DNA of 64,000 nucleotides from Chrysomallon squamiferum (Eukaryota; Mollusca; Gastropoda; Neomphalida; Peltospiridae): NCBI GenBank assembly GCA_012295275.1, contig CM022671.1, positions 28,673,822 to 28,737,821 of the forward strand, read 5' to 3'. Shown piece by piece: positions 1 to 11,787 of this stretch (position 1 is its first letter; each line of letters starts with the position of its first letter). The notes under the pieces were generated by a model. It saw only the letters and a program-made list of their open reading frames with translations, ran no database searches and was not told where the DNA came from. The position numbers and the translations under genes were made by a program.

Positions 1-11
1 AAAAAAAAAAA
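1..11 (+). mobile_element. Poly(A) end of a LINE copy lying left of the window
   Basis: The window opens with an A-run followed at once by the 3' part of a tRNA-Val(TAC) gene. This is the same poly(A)/TCACGTCTGC junction seen at the other LINE insertions. The matching inverted locus at 23819-23974 shows the LINE 3' end in full, so this A-run is read as the tail of that insertion. Confidence 0.7.
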
Positions 12-64
12 ATCACGTCTGCTTTACACGCAGAATGTCGCGAGTTCGAGCCTTGCCGGAACCT
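12..64 (+). pseudogene. tRNA-Val(TAC) 3' part, split by LINE
   Basis: It runs from the T of TCACG to the acceptor end, with anticodon loop TTTACAC (anticodon TAC). The 5' 21 nt (acceptor 5' strand and A box) are missing, replaced by LINE poly(A). It shares private variants (variable loop ATGTC, CCTTGCC in the T arm) with the reverse-strand remnant at 23819-23870, so the two are copies of one disrupted gene. It lacks the A box and cannot fold. Confidence 0.85.
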
Positions 65-384
65 TTAGTTTTGTTAATATTTTGTTTGTAGCACTAACGT
101 ATTGTACTCTTTCCTGTTTTAAGAGCAGTTGTCAAAATTAAAATCTTGATTTCAGTTTAACAATACTGTTAGTTTTGAGAATAATAAACTGGTTTTCAAG
201 TAACAATTAACTCTTTTTAAACTATTAAAGATAATGAACTATTATCGGTATACGTTTCCTTTGATATTCTGTGACCCTTAAAGGTCAGTTATGCACCCCT
301 CTTACGTGTGCGTTCTAGACGGCTGCCTGGTTAAGCTAAAGGTATTTAAGGCTTTCACTGAAACATTAGATGGTTAGTTTAAGC
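65..384 (+). repeat. Conserved spacer between tRNA-Val(TAC) and tRNA-Val(CAC)
   Basis: About 320 bp, nearly identical in inverted orientation to 23498-23818. Diverged copies lie at 28985-29220, 29805-30077, 33771-34030 and 35077-35389. It contains TAGTTTTGTT just after the tRNA, which supplies a Pol III T-run terminator, and the recurring block around 300-345 with the CTAGACGG core. No ORF is supported. Confidence 0.8.
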
Positions 385-457
385 GGTTTCGTGGTGTAGT
401 GATTATCACGTCTGCTTCACACGCAGAAGGTCGCGAGTTCGAGCCTCGCCGGAACCT
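385..457 (+). tRNA. tRNA-Val (anticodon CAC), D-loop G19A
   Basis: 73 nt with discriminator T. Acceptor GGTTTCG/CGGAACC pairs with one U-G; anticodon stem TCTGC/GCAGA; loop TTCACAC (anticodon CAC); T stem GCGAG/CTCGC. A nine-T terminator follows at 461-469. The D loop reads AGTGATTAT where sister genes have AGTGGTTAT, so the second conserved G (G19, which pairs with C56 in the elbow) is A. The gene is complete although a LINE sits downstream, because the 89-bp target duplication rebuilt its 3' part. Function is plausible but the G19A change is a concern. Confidence 0.85.
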
Positions 458-494
458 TGATTTTTTTTTCTTCTAATTTTTCTATATATTTATT
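406..494 (+). repeat. Target-site duplication, 5' copy (89 bp)
   Basis: It begins TCACGTCTGC inside the tRNA and ends TATTTATT. By my reading it is identical over 89 bp to 5868-5956, immediately after the LINE poly(A). It covers tRNA nucleotides 22-73, the terminator and 37 bp of flank. Confidence 0.9.
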
Positions 495-578
495 GACTTC
501 CGGTTATGGTGGCGTCGAGTGTGGACGCGTTTCACATCGGCTCTCGCTTCGGAAAGGTTTTGTTGTAAACTAAGTATT

Positions 579-1743
579 ATGTCTTGGGCGGAAGAATCAG
601 AAAATTACGAAGAAAAGATGAAAGATATGAATTTAAAAAAAGAAGGAATGAGAAAAAATGTTTTTAAAAAAGAATGCACTGTGATTGTAAATGTAGAAGA
701 TAACAAGAAAATTTCAGCAGGCGACATGATAGATTTTGTAAGTGGCCAGGTGGGTGATGTGATAAAAGCGTGCGTACCGAAAGAATCCGACTCTTATGAA
801 ATAACACTAGAAGATATTATACAAGCGAGAATGATTACGGAAATTGATGAAACAGAATTGAAAGGTCTAAAAATAAAGGCGAGAATTTTGAAATCTGAAA
901 CTGTAGTAGTTTCCTTTTTGCACTTGCCTGCCTACATTGAAGATGAAGAAATTGAAGAAAAATTGAAACAAATGGAAATAGAAATTTTATCACCAATTTA
1001 TAGAAGGCTATACAAAGGGACAAAAATTGCAGATGGAACAAGATACGTGAGAGTGAAATTTCCACCCGGAATAAAAAGTTTACCATACTCAATGAAATTT
1101 AGGACTTATGAAGGAATAAAATATTTTCGTGTTTTTACATGACAATCAAATAAAAGTATGTTACAACTGCATGGCGGATAATCATTTGTTGAAAGACTGT
1201 CCAAATATAAGGTGTCATAACTGTAAACAAAAAGGACATTTTGCTAGAAACTGCCCGAACATATTTCTGTGTGAAAAGTGTGGAAACAAAGAGGATGAAT
1301 GTGAGTGTTGGTCAGAGTATGACAGCGATGAACAAAAAAACAGCGACAGTGACAGTGATGGTATGGAATATAATGTAAAATCAAAGGAGAAAAAAAAAGA
1401 AATTGAAGCAGAAAGTATCCAGAGGATAAATACAACAGAAATGGAAATCAACAAGGAACAACAAAAATCAGAAAATGGAGAAAAACCAAGAAAATCCCCT
1501 GATAAAAACACCAAAGTGAAAATTACTAACAAGGAAGCTGGAACCATCGAAGCAGAAAATAGTAAGCAGAGTAAAACAAAGCGTCGAACGAGATTGATCA
1601 AGCGTCCATCAGAAGAAAAACTGTGGAGCTTGGTAGAAAATAGAAAACAAAAAAAGAGACAAGCAGCACACATGAAAAGTGTGAGAGAAAGTGTTGCCAG
1701 GGTAATGAATGAGTATGGGGGGGAGGATATAGACAAGATATAG
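579..1743 (+). pseudogene. LINE copy 1 ORF1 (CCHC nucleic-acid-binding protein), frameshifted
   Basis: ATG at 579 opens MSWAEESENYEEK. The N-terminal half is acidic/lysine-rich. After a one-base frameshift near 1130 (an extra T in GTTTTTACATG; copies 2 and 4 have one T less) come two CX2CX4HX4C zinc knuckles (about 1153-1194 and 1210-1251) and a third, cysteine-rich CEKC segment. The C terminus is highly charged. Such ORF1 proteins bind LINE RNA in the ribonucleoprotein particle. Stop TAG at 1741, 12 bp before the ORF2 ATG. Confidence 0.88.
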
Positions 1744-1755
1744 AATATTTTAAAA

Positions 1756-4700
1756 ATGGGTAATAGTTCACTAATTTTTCTACTTCTAACTATGATCTTG
1801 TCTATAAATGTAAACGGACTGAGAGATATTGAGAAATTAAATTCAGTTTTTGCAACATTTAAAAGTAAACATGCAAATATTATTTTTCTACAGGAAACAT
1901 TTTGGGATAATGACTTCATTGAGAGATATAAACATTTATGGGAAGGAAATATATTTTATAATAATTGTCCAAATAAAAAAAAGGGTGTAGCAATACTGGT
2001 ATCAAAAGAATGTCCTTATAAGTTTACATTTAATAGTTGCGACACTGAAGGCAGGATTTTAAAAATTAATACGAAAAATAGATGAAGAAGAATACAGTTT
2101 TATAAATGTATATGCACCAAATAATATTGAAGAAAGAATTTTATTTTTTAAAGGATTATGTAAATTTGTGGATTTAAAAAATACAATAATGGCAGGAGAT
2201 TTTAATGACATTTTAGATCCTAATTTAGATTTGGGCATTAATAATAAAACTTTCAATATAAAAAGTAGTAATGAATTACAGTCAGTTATTTTTAATTATA
2301 ATTTAGTTGATATTTGGCGACACAGAAATCCAGATAAAAGGCAATTTACTAGATCTCAAATAGTTGAAAAAAACTATAAAACAGTAAAGAATTGATTTAT
2401 TCTTAATTTCTAGAAATTTATTGCAGTTTATAAGTAATGTATACATATCCTATACCTCGGTTAGTGATCACAATTTTTTATCACTTAAAATAGATTTTTC
2501 TCATGTAGAGAGGTCAAGGTATTTGGATCTTTAATAATGAATTGTTGAAAGATGAAAGTTTTTGTAAAGCTATTATTGAAGTTATTAATAATGCTTCTGA
2601 GTGTCCTTTGTTACAGACTGAACCTAGTGTTTGGTGGGACAACTTAAAATATAAAATGAAAACGTGCAAGAAATTTTGCAATAAAAAGAAAAAAATCAGA
2701 TAACGAAAAATATTATAATATACAAAATGCTTTGAAAAGAGAATATGCTAAACTAGCTGTAAATAATCATCATGATTTGAGTAACATACAAATTTTAGAA
2801 GAAAAATTAAAATTAATTGAGAGATCTAAATGTAATGGTGCTATTTTGAGATCTAAAGCTCATTGGAATCTAGATATGGATAGAAATACCACATTTTTTC
2901 TCAGTTTAGAAAAATCAAAACAAGAATCAAATTCTATTAAAGAGCTAAAAACAGTAAATGGATTAACAAGAAAAACAGAAGATATATTACAATATGCTTA
3001 TGACTTTTATTCAAAATTATTTACACAAGAAAATGTAGATATTATTAAACAGGAAGAAATAATAAATTTAATATCAAATAAACTAAAAGAATCTGAAAGT
3101 GAAAACTGTGAGAAAGACATTACAATTGAAGAATTAACTGAAGCTTTAAAAGAAATGAATAGAAATAAATCACCTGGTCTGGATGGTCTAACAGTAGAAT
3201 TTTATGTTAAATTCTGGGAAAATTTTAAAAATTTCTTTCATAAAGTAGTTATGTCAATTCAGAAAAAGAAGAAATGTTGTCACGCAGTATGAAAAAAGGA
3301 GTAATTAGTTTATTTTACAAGAAAAAAGGAGATAAAGCAGACCTAAAAAATTTCAGACCTATCAGCCTTTTAAATGTAGATTATAAAATTATTGCTAAAG
3401 TTCTTGCAAATCGTCTTAAACAAGTAATGTCAACTATTATTTCATCAGAACAAACCTGTTGTGTAAAAGGAAGAGATATTGCTGACAATATTATGTCAGT
3501 AAGAGATATTATAGATATTGTCGAGTTAAATAATACAGAAGGGTATATAGTTAAAATAGATCAAGAGAAAGCATTTGATAGAGTATCACATAGTTTTATT
3601 TTAAAAGTTTTGAAAAAAAATTCAATTTTGGTGATAATTTTATAAAGTGGATTAAAATACTATATAATAATATTAAAAGTTGTGTAAAAATTAATGGACA
3701 TTTAACACCTTTTTTTAATATTACAAGAGGGGTTAGACAAGGATGTCCAATATCAATGATGCTTTATGTTATTGTAGCTGAACCCTTAAATAATTTAATT
3801 AAAAAAAGACATAGCATGAATGGAATTAAGATAACAAATGAACTTAATTCTTTATTATTTCAGCATGCAGATGATACTACAGTAACTGTCTGTGATGCTC
3901 AGTCAGTAGAAAATGTTTTTAATACAATAAATATGTATTGTAGTGCTACAGGGGCAAAAGTCAATGTAGATAAGTCAGAAGTACTTTATCTTGGTAAAAC
4001 CATGATTGAAAACTTATCCTTTAACATTCCAATATCAATAAATAAAAACTATGTTAAAATTCTAGGTATATATTTAGGACCAAATAAACTATTATGTGAA
4101 ACTTTGAACTGGAAAAATAAATTAGCTAAAATGTCTAATCTAATTAACTTATGGAGTCAAAGGAAACTTACTTTGCACGGAAAAGCTGAAGTATGGAATA
4201 CTTTATTAACATCTAGACTGTGGTATATCATTAGCACAATAAATGTACCAAATTGGGTAGAAAATGAAATTCATAAATTATTTTGTAAATTTATGTGGGA
4301 AGGGAAAACATCTTTAATAAAATATTCAACAATAATTGGAAATAAAATGTCGGGTGGACTAAATATTCAAGATATTTCATTAAAGAAAATGGCTTTTCGA
4401 ATAAAAATGTTAAAGAAATATTTTGATAATAATTTTAAAAATGTGTGGAAATATACAATGTCAATATTTCTTGAAAAATATATGAATATGAATCTAAATT
4501 ATGACATTTTTAAAATAGTATACAGTAAAGAAGCTTTAAAAGTTATTAATCCTTTTTATGCTGAAATATTATCAGCTTGGGACTATGTTAATAATGGAGA
4601 ACGTAATTTCCCACTTGATACAGATGAAATATTGTCTCAGCCACTTTTTCAAAATCCATTCATTAAATATAAAAACAAATTATTATTATTTAGTTCTTTT

Positions 4701-5642
4701 ATAAAAAGTGGAATAGTCAAAGTGGCTGATATTGCTTATGAAGTAATACCAGGTTTTCTTCCTTTTACAGCTATTGTAGAAATTATTCATGAAAAATCTC
4801 CAGAATTATCCAAAACCAAATTTATATAGCTTACAATGTTATTAAGAAATCACTTCCAGATGAATGGAAAAGTGCTATTAACAGAAATGCTAAAAAAATT
4901 AACTTCTAATAAAGATTTATTTTTTGTTTCAGAATAATGAAATGATAAATGTCAATAAATTTACAGCTAAAATAATTTATTCTATTTTAATTTTAAAAAA
5001 CTTTAAAGCACCAACTTGTGAAGAAAAATGGAATGAGCTTGGTTTTAATATATTCTGGAGACCAGTTTGGAAATGGATACACTATAGTGATAAATTTACT
5101 GAATTTATAGACTTAGATTTTAGAATAGTTCATCATATAATATATACATATAACAAATTATATAAATATGGCAAAAAATCTCATCTAGTGTATGTCCAGT
5201 GTGTTTGAAGGCTGATGAAGATTTGTGCCATTTATTTTTGTATTGTGAAGAATTGAAGGAATTAATATCAATCTTTCATGAAATATGTATTTATATATTT
5301 AAGAAAACAGGGTTTTCTCTAGAACAATTAAAAAGATTATTAATATTTGGATGTTATCTCAAAATTGAAAATAGTACAATAGAATTTATTAATATTATTC
5401 TTTCAATTTATAGAATAACAGTGTTCAAAAGGCGTGTAATAGCTCAAATGAAAGGAACAAATATCAATATAATACATTTTTTTAGAAATTATATGTATCA
5501 GTGCTTTAAAATCATTCTAAATCAATATCGTATTCAAAACAAACTTTCAATTTTTATTAACAAATATGTTAAGAACAATATTTTCCTAGAACTAAAAGAT
5601 GACATACTTATTTTCAAATATCCTTTGGAAAGCTACAAATAA
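1756..5642 (+). pseudogene. LINE copy 1 ORF2 (AP endonuclease + reverse transcriptase), several frameshifts
   Basis: The start at 1756 is ORF2's first ATG after the ORF1 stop. Domains in order: APE-type endonuclease (SINVNGLRD, FLQETFWDN, MAGDFNDIL about 2190, SDHN about 2464); RT from about 3160 (SPGLDGLTVEFY, FRPISLLN, DQEKAFDRVSH, GVRQGCPIS, catalytic HADD about 3865); thumb region (LTLHGKAEVWN); C-terminal zf-RVT-like Cys-His cluster about 5190-5250. The frame breaks near 2083, 2370, 2510, 2670, 3260, 3618, 4810, 4900 and 5200, so no single protein can be made from this copy as assembled. ORF2 would nick the tRNA gene and prime reverse transcription there. Confidence 0.9.
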
Positions 5643-5867
5643 TCAATACAGATAAATCATGGAAATGGATAAAAGAATTAATACTATAAAATACTGTAAA
5701 TATATATGAATATTCCGAATAAATAAGTATGCATGCATGTGAGTGTGAATGAGTGTGACTGAGTGTGTGAGAGGAAACAGTTTTTATTATTGTTATTTAC
5801 AGCTGTAATGTTATTTTAATTGTGTACAACTGGTGATTATACTAATAAAGATAAAAAAAAAAAAAAA

Positions 5868-5956
5868 TCACGTCTGCTTCACACGCAGAAGGTCGCGAGT
5901 TCGAGCCTCGCCGGAACCTTGATTTTTTTTTCTTCTAATTTTTCTATATATTTATT
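5868..5956 (+). repeat. Target-site duplication, 3' copy, with orphan tRNA-Val(CAC) 3' part
   Basis: Second copy of the 89-bp duplication, directly after poly(A). It carries tRNA nucleotides 22-73 without the 5' 21 nt, so it is a tRNA remnant. Unique flank (AAGGTTATGCAG) resumes at 5957 and recurs in reverse at about 32010-32080, next to the tRNA-Val remnant there. Confidence 0.9.
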
Positions 5957-6660
5957 AAGGTTATGCAGATATTATGTTTTTGACTGCAATTATTAGTGTA
6001 TTAACAAATAATAAATGGTTTTGAATGAATGAATGAAATAGTTATTTATTTATTTATGATCACCACTACACCAATGAAACCGATGAATACGAATACACTG
6101 TCATACAAAGAGACAGATTAGACCAAAAAAAAAAAATGAAAAAATAGATACCAAAAAAAATAAAAATAATAATAATAAAAAAAAATAAAAAAAAAAAAAA
6201 ATAAAAAGTTCAAGCCTCACCGGAACCTTCACTTCTGTTAATATTTTTTTTAGGTGGTATAATTATGTTTGTAGCACTAACTGTTTCCAGTTAATATCAG
6301 TTTTAAAACTTCGCAGAATAGATGCGTTTCGCATTTCTATTGCGCATGCGCGCGAAGAGTGACGTCCCTTGACAAACAGGACTGAAACTAGTCAATTTAC
6401 AAATTGAGGGGCGTGACAGGCAAGTTGTTATGGGCGACATGAGTAGGAGCCTTTAAACTTTGGCAACTAACATGTACGCATAGTGAATTAGATGGTATAA
6501 TGGCCGTAGAAAACGGCCCGCTGAAATTTACAGCGAAATGGTTCAAATTAAAAAGCGGCGAAACAATTTGAACACAGTAGGGTTATGACAACGCCAGATT
6601 AAAAGACTATTTCGTAAAAAGTACAAACAAAACCATAGGCAGGTGTTCCATACAACTGTT
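5957..6660. other. tRNA-array flank and low-complexity A-rich sequence
   Basis: The first about 90 bp match the flank beside the LINE pair at 32010. Then comes an A-rich stretch (6125-6205) ending in a short tRNA-like tail (AGTTCAAGCCTCACCGGAACC about 6207-6227), probably a decayed tRNA-Val 3' end. 6290-6660 is higher-GC, non-repetitive here, with no supported ORF. Confidence 0.5.
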
Positions 6661-6676
6661 TAAAAGTTTGAAAAGT

Positions 6677-7111
6677 TAAAAATATTTCTCGGATGGATAT
6701 ATATATATATATATAATTTGTTTACTGGAAATTTATGCATGCATAAATATTGTATAAATACCCCCCCATGTCAAAATCAGGGCGCAGGTGTGTGTCTCGG
6801 TATAGTGAGTATGTATGCATATCTACATATATACATATACATGTACATGTAATTTTTTTCTGTATGTATGTATAGATAAGCATAATATTAATAGACATAA
6901 ATGCTGTTATCCGGCCTGTTATCCTGTTATAAAAATGGAAGCCATGTGCTTATGTACAACTGAAAAACCACATTTCAAAACAATGTTTTTTGTTTAATAG
7001 ATGTTCTATATTCCCTAACAGCTCTCTTTAGTGTTTGTTTATACTGATCCTCTTTGTACTTCAAGTCAGCCTTCAGTATGCTTACACCATATTGTTTACA
7101 TCTTCTTCTTC

Positions 7112-7153
<42 letters not shown>

Positions 7154-8049
7154 TTTGCAAGCAGTGTTAGCTTGTACTGAATAATTAACTTTCGGAATAT
7201 TAATTACATAGTAGAGTTGTTGTTCTTTTTTTCGTCTTCTTCTTCTCCTTTATACATTTATACATATATATATATATATATGTGAGATATATTCTCTATG
7301 ACTGTCCAGTGGTGTCTGGAATATGTTGAGTATGTTGGTGACAAATGGAATTGTACAAATCGCATAGTGTGAATTTACCTTAAGCAGAAGTATATATAAA
7401 ACAATAACTAAATAAATATCATGAAAATAAAAGGCATTTTTGAAGTCAGAATTACGTCACTCGCCTTATTAAAACAATATATGCATGTAGAGATGATATC
7501 AATAGTACTATAAATATTTTTAACATGCGTTGACAATTTTATGAAATTTTTATTATTTATTTTTAATTTTTATTTGTTTTATTTTTATTTATTATTATTA
7601 TTATTTTTTTGTTTTGAAAATGAAATTAAAAAAACAAACAAAAAAAATTCATAAAAGCACAGCTTGTGGAGATGCTGATGTTATCTCTATCAGTTATTAC
7701 AGCACACGTTCAATGTTAGAAACAATGTTTGACACATTCCACTCCACTGATGTATATAATATGAATATTTATATCATGCACGTCTCTCTGAATATTATTT
7801 ATTCATTCATTCATTAATTTCGTTTATTTGTTTATCATAATGTTTGTTTATTTATTTATTTTATTTCATTTCATTTCATTTTACTTTATTTTATTTTATT
7901 TTATTTTATTTCATTTATATTATTTTACTTTATTTTATTAATTTCTCATACTGTGAACATATCTGCATGGGGTGCATTAACAATATTTGTGCATTAATAT
8001 GTTTCCAGTAAACAAATTATATATATATCCATCCGAGAAATATTTATAA
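6677..8049. repeat. Long inverted repeat pair (arms 6677-6771 and 7966-8049)
   Basis: The left arm reads ATATTTCTCGGATGGATATA then TTTGTTTACTGGAAA and ends near CCCCATG. The right arm is its reverse complement with small indels. The 1.2 kb between them holds (ATT)n, (TA)n and TTTTA-rich sequence, and no gene. It could be a non-autonomous DNA element or a decayed palindrome. No target duplication was recognised. Confidence 0.6.
7855..7945. repeat. (TTTTA)n / (TTTCA)n pentanucleotide tract
   Basis: Runs of TTTCA then TTTTA pentamers, mildly interrupted. Confidence 0.8.
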
Positions 8050-8207
8050 ATTTTCTACAACATATCTATACTTCCAACAGCACATATCTTTTAAATATTT
8101 TATTACCTTCAAAAACATAACAGATTAAGATAAAAACTGTTTCTTCTTTAATTATATTTGAGAAAAAAAAAAAAAAAAGAAGTAACAAAATGAAAATGGG
8201 GATTAAT

Positions 8208-9351
8208 TCAAAGTGGTTCCCAGCCACAGACGGAAGAACAAGGTGTGCCGTCTCCACCAATACATTTTCCCAGTCTGCAGTTGAAGTTGGTGTAGCAGTG
8301 CTGACCCTTTTTGACGGTCAAGCCACACACGTAGCAGATACACGACTCAGCAAGACACTGGAAGTGATCAGAACATGGCTCCCCGTCCTCCTTTCTGAAA
8401 TCACACGTACTAAGTAACCCGTGCTTCCAGCAGTAGCCCTCTGTGCCAAAAACAACGTAGCGTTAAAACAGTACTTGTGTGGTCATTATGTCTACGGTCA
8501 CGTGATGAAAACTGTTATCACGTGACGGTAACAGAAGATTGCATGACTAGCTAGATTGCAAAAGAAAATATGATTACGTGATTAACTAGATTACAAAATA
8601 AAATATGATTAATCATATTACAAAATAAACTATGATTAACTAGATTACAAAAAACCCCTTTGATTAACCAGATTACAAATTATGATAATATGACTAGTCA
8701 AGATTATAAAATAAACTTCTATGATTACATGATTAACCACATTACAAAAGAAACTATTATTAATTACATTACAGAAAAAATAATAATTACATGATTAACG
8801 AAATTACTAAAGAATCTATGATTACATGATTAACTTGAATACAAAAGAAACTTTGATTACATAATAAAGTAGATTGAAACGAAACTGATTTCACGATTAA
8901 TCGAACTGAAAAAGAGACCACAGTCAAATACGTATCTAAGTGACAACACAGACCATCAAAGTGACGAGAGATTCTATAATTAGTGTAAGTCAGTTAACAC
9001 GTGTCACTGTGTTAAACAGTGATACCACGACGAGGAATTCATGGAAATGTATATGCATATGTTTACTATCGAATTGTGAGGTTTTGTGAAGATTTGCATT
9101 AACCATAACAAATCAACAAATAAACAACAGCAGCAGCACCAGCAGCAACAACAACAACAACAATAATAATAGTAACTGCAACAACAATAATGAAATCGTA
9201 ACAATAATGGCAACAATAGTAATAACAGTAGTAATAAATGTTTCTCACTGTTTCCACAGTCAGAGTGCTTTTTACAAGGGATCCCAAAACCCACAGCTTG
9301 CTGAACAGTCAACATAAGGAGAGTCACAGTTGTATAAAACATTTTCATCAT
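8208..9351 (-). CDS. Secreted cysteine-rich peptide (111 aa, two exons)
   Basis: Exon 1 is 9351-9249 and exon 2 is 8440-8208 (stop TGA). The donor GTGAGA and acceptor GGCACAG give a phase-1 junction that joins in frame. The protein starts MMKMFYTTVTLLMLTVQQA, a signal peptide of about 21 residues. The mature part of about 90 residues has 14 cysteines in spaced clusters (PCKKHSDC, PCSDHFQC, SCICYVC, HCYTNFNC, PCSSVC). The repeated G-x-x-C-x5-C-x4/5-C spacing suggests two or three small disulfide modules like those of invertebrate cysteine-rich secreted proteins (colipase/dickkopf-like spacing is one option). I cannot assign a family or function. A TTTTTTTTCAG just before the ATG suggests a further 5' UTR exon. 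The start was chosen as the first of two adjacent ATGs. Confidence 0.72.
8530..8885. repeat. Degenerate minisatellite in the intron
   Basis: About ten diverged copies of a 28-36 bp unit around ATGATTACATGATTAACTAG followed by ATTACAAAAGAAAC. It lies in the intron of the cysteine-rich peptide gene. The rest of that intron (8886-9248) holds CAG/CAA-type and ATT triplet runs. Confidence 0.75.
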
Positions 9352-9379
9352 GTCTGAAAAAAACATAAAATAATAATAA

Positions 9380-9516
<137 letters not shown>

Positions 9517-10344
9517 TGCCATTTTAAATGCAGTTAATTACCTGACATGCAGAAATATTACATATAGCATAAATATATCTACAAGCACAAATAAAACAAG
9601 AATGCAAATACTCGTTGTCGTTATTGTTGAACAATCTTCACACACAATACGCGCACACACACACACACACAGAGATATAAACACAAATACATACACAAAA
9701 ATAATCTAAAAATGACTGTCAACGTACACAGATGTGTGACACCTCGATATCCCAGCTGATGTGATGTTTTCTGATTTACGAAAATGCATTCTAAATTATA
9801 GCAACCAATAACACTGCAGCTTCTAAACATACACATATGGATTATGATAATATCAACAAAAACAATAATGAAAGGGGCGAAGTAGTGTCTATAAAATTAT
9901 CAAAACTTTATAATGTAACATTGTAATTTTAATAATATGAAATATTTAACGTATTCACTGTTTTAATACTAAATATACATACATACATACATATATACAT
10001 ACAAATATACATACATACATATATACATGCATATATACATACATATGTACACAGATAGGGAAATATAATATATTATTCGACTGTACAGACATACAAATAC
10101 ATTATATGAATTTGACTGAAGTTTAGTGCATATTAATTTTAGTAATAATAATAATCATAAGTGCATGTGGTTTTTCAGTTAATATTAACTTGACTACAAA
10201 AACAACTGTAAAATATCGATATTAAAATGGATATAAAAAAGTGGTTGTAACAACCATGCGCTATTCGTAGCATTTGAAATACAAACTGGGTCCGGAATGC
10301 GTTAAAATCCTTCTGTTAAACACAATAAATAAACGTTTGTCTGT

Positions 10345-11190
10345 TATCTATAATGTCCATATACTGCTATTACTAGGTACTGCCTTTAATACATAGTGTT
10401 ATTACTAGATACTAGTATAACTATAGTCCACTATTACTACATATTGCAAGTACTATATACCGCTATTAATATAGACTATTATTACTACATACTACCATTA
10501 CTACATATTGCAAGTACTATATACCGCTATTAATATACGTACTCCTAAAACTGTACTCTACATACTGCTATTCGTACGTATTATTATTACCACTATAACT
10601 AAATACTAATATAACTATGTATTGCTAATACTGAATTCTACATACTGCTATTAATACGTATTATTAATACTACATACTAGTATAACTACAATCTACTATA
10701 ACTACATACCACAATAACTACATTCTACATACTGCTATTGATACGTATTATTATTACTACATACTCCTTCAACTACATACTACTGTTATTATATACTGCT
10801 AATACTACATTCTACATATTACTAATACTACATTCTACATACTACTAATACTACATTCTACATATTACTATCAATACGTAATAGTATTACTACATACTCC
10901 TACAACTACATACTACTGTTATTATATACTGCTAATACTACATTCTACATACTACTATTAATACGTATTATTATTACTACATACTCCTATTACTACATAC
11001 TACTATTATTACATACTACTAATGCTACATTCTACATATTACTGTTAATACGTATTATCGACATACTACATACTACTCTTATTATATACTGTTACAATTA
11101 CATACTATCGTAACTACCTCCTGCTAAAACTACATTCTATATACTGCTATTAATACGTATAGCAAGTACTGCTGTTACTACATAATACTT
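10345..11190. repeat. TACTACATACTA minisatellite field
   Basis: About 850 bp of degenerate copies of a short TACTACATACTRCTATTA-like unit, with higher-order blocks of roughly 85-95 bp marked by AATACGTATTATTATTACTA. It is intergenic between the divergent cysteine-rich peptide (-) and dehydrogenase (+) genes. No ORF. 9720-10340 shows only (ATAC)n and AT-rich sequence. Confidence 0.8.
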
Positions 11191-11356
11191 CTACTACATT
11201 ATATTCTTTTGCATTTTGGCTGGATCTAGAAAGTATCTAGAATTTTGTCTCATAGAGACAAGAAAGAAAACCCGCTAAAGAAAAATAAGATAAATAATGT
11301 CAGAATAAAAAATAAAATCATAATTTTTTTTGTTAATAACACTTTTATTTTCTCAT

Positions 11357-11391
<35 letters not shown>

Positions 11392-11787
11392 TTTGTTATT
11401 ATCTTCATCTTCCTTTTTTTTTTTTTTTTTTTTTTTTGCTCTCTTTGCCCTCCTAAGAGTTGAGTCGTTCGGCTGCATCCTTTGTACTGCATTCGGTTAA
11501 GACGACCTTAGACTTGAATCATTATAATACAAATATTTTCCTTTTTTTAAATCTTTTTTGTTTTGTTTTACGAGCTAGCACACACAGTCTTCTAAGATGA
11601 ACTATGGATGTAATTACCTGAACAAACACAGTAATAATAATGATAATGAACTTTGACGTGATTCAAACTAAACTTTGATTATCTTTCAGCTTGCTTTTTC
11701 CGGGCCAGAACATTCGACTCGGTTCAGAATTCACTTCTGTTCGTGTCGCGCCTTTCGTAACCTGAGATAGTGAAACAGACAAGCGTA

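Larger units (their letters stand above)
495..5867 (+). mobile_element. Tx1-like LINE copy 1, near full length, in tRNA-Val
   Basis: About 5.37 kb. The 5' end starts near CTTCCGGTTATGG, followed by ORF1 with CCHC knuckles and ORF2 with AP endonuclease, reverse transcriptase and a C-terminal zinc finger. The 3' end has TACTAATAAAGAT and poly(A). It is bounded by an 89-bp target-site duplication. The RT region matches the Tx1 group of the L1 superclade (GAKVNVDKSEVLYLG, WWEGK-type thumb). Both ORFs are broken by small indels, mostly in homopolymers, relative to copies 2 and 3. Known Tx1-group elements include ones specific for multicopy RNA genes (for example Keno in U2 snRNA genes), in line with tRNA targeting here. 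Confidence 0.93.

Noticed and set aside
12-64. tRNA 3' halves as part of a tRNA-tailed LINE or SINE
   Set aside because: The tRNA piece lies after the poly(A), differs in anticodon between copies according to the target gene, and is duplicated on the 5' side, so it is target sequence and not element sequence.
1215-1919. Reverse-strand 234-codon frame opposite LINE ORF1, and similar frames at 22371-23465
   Set aside because: Antisense shadows of A-rich ORF1 with no family resemblance.
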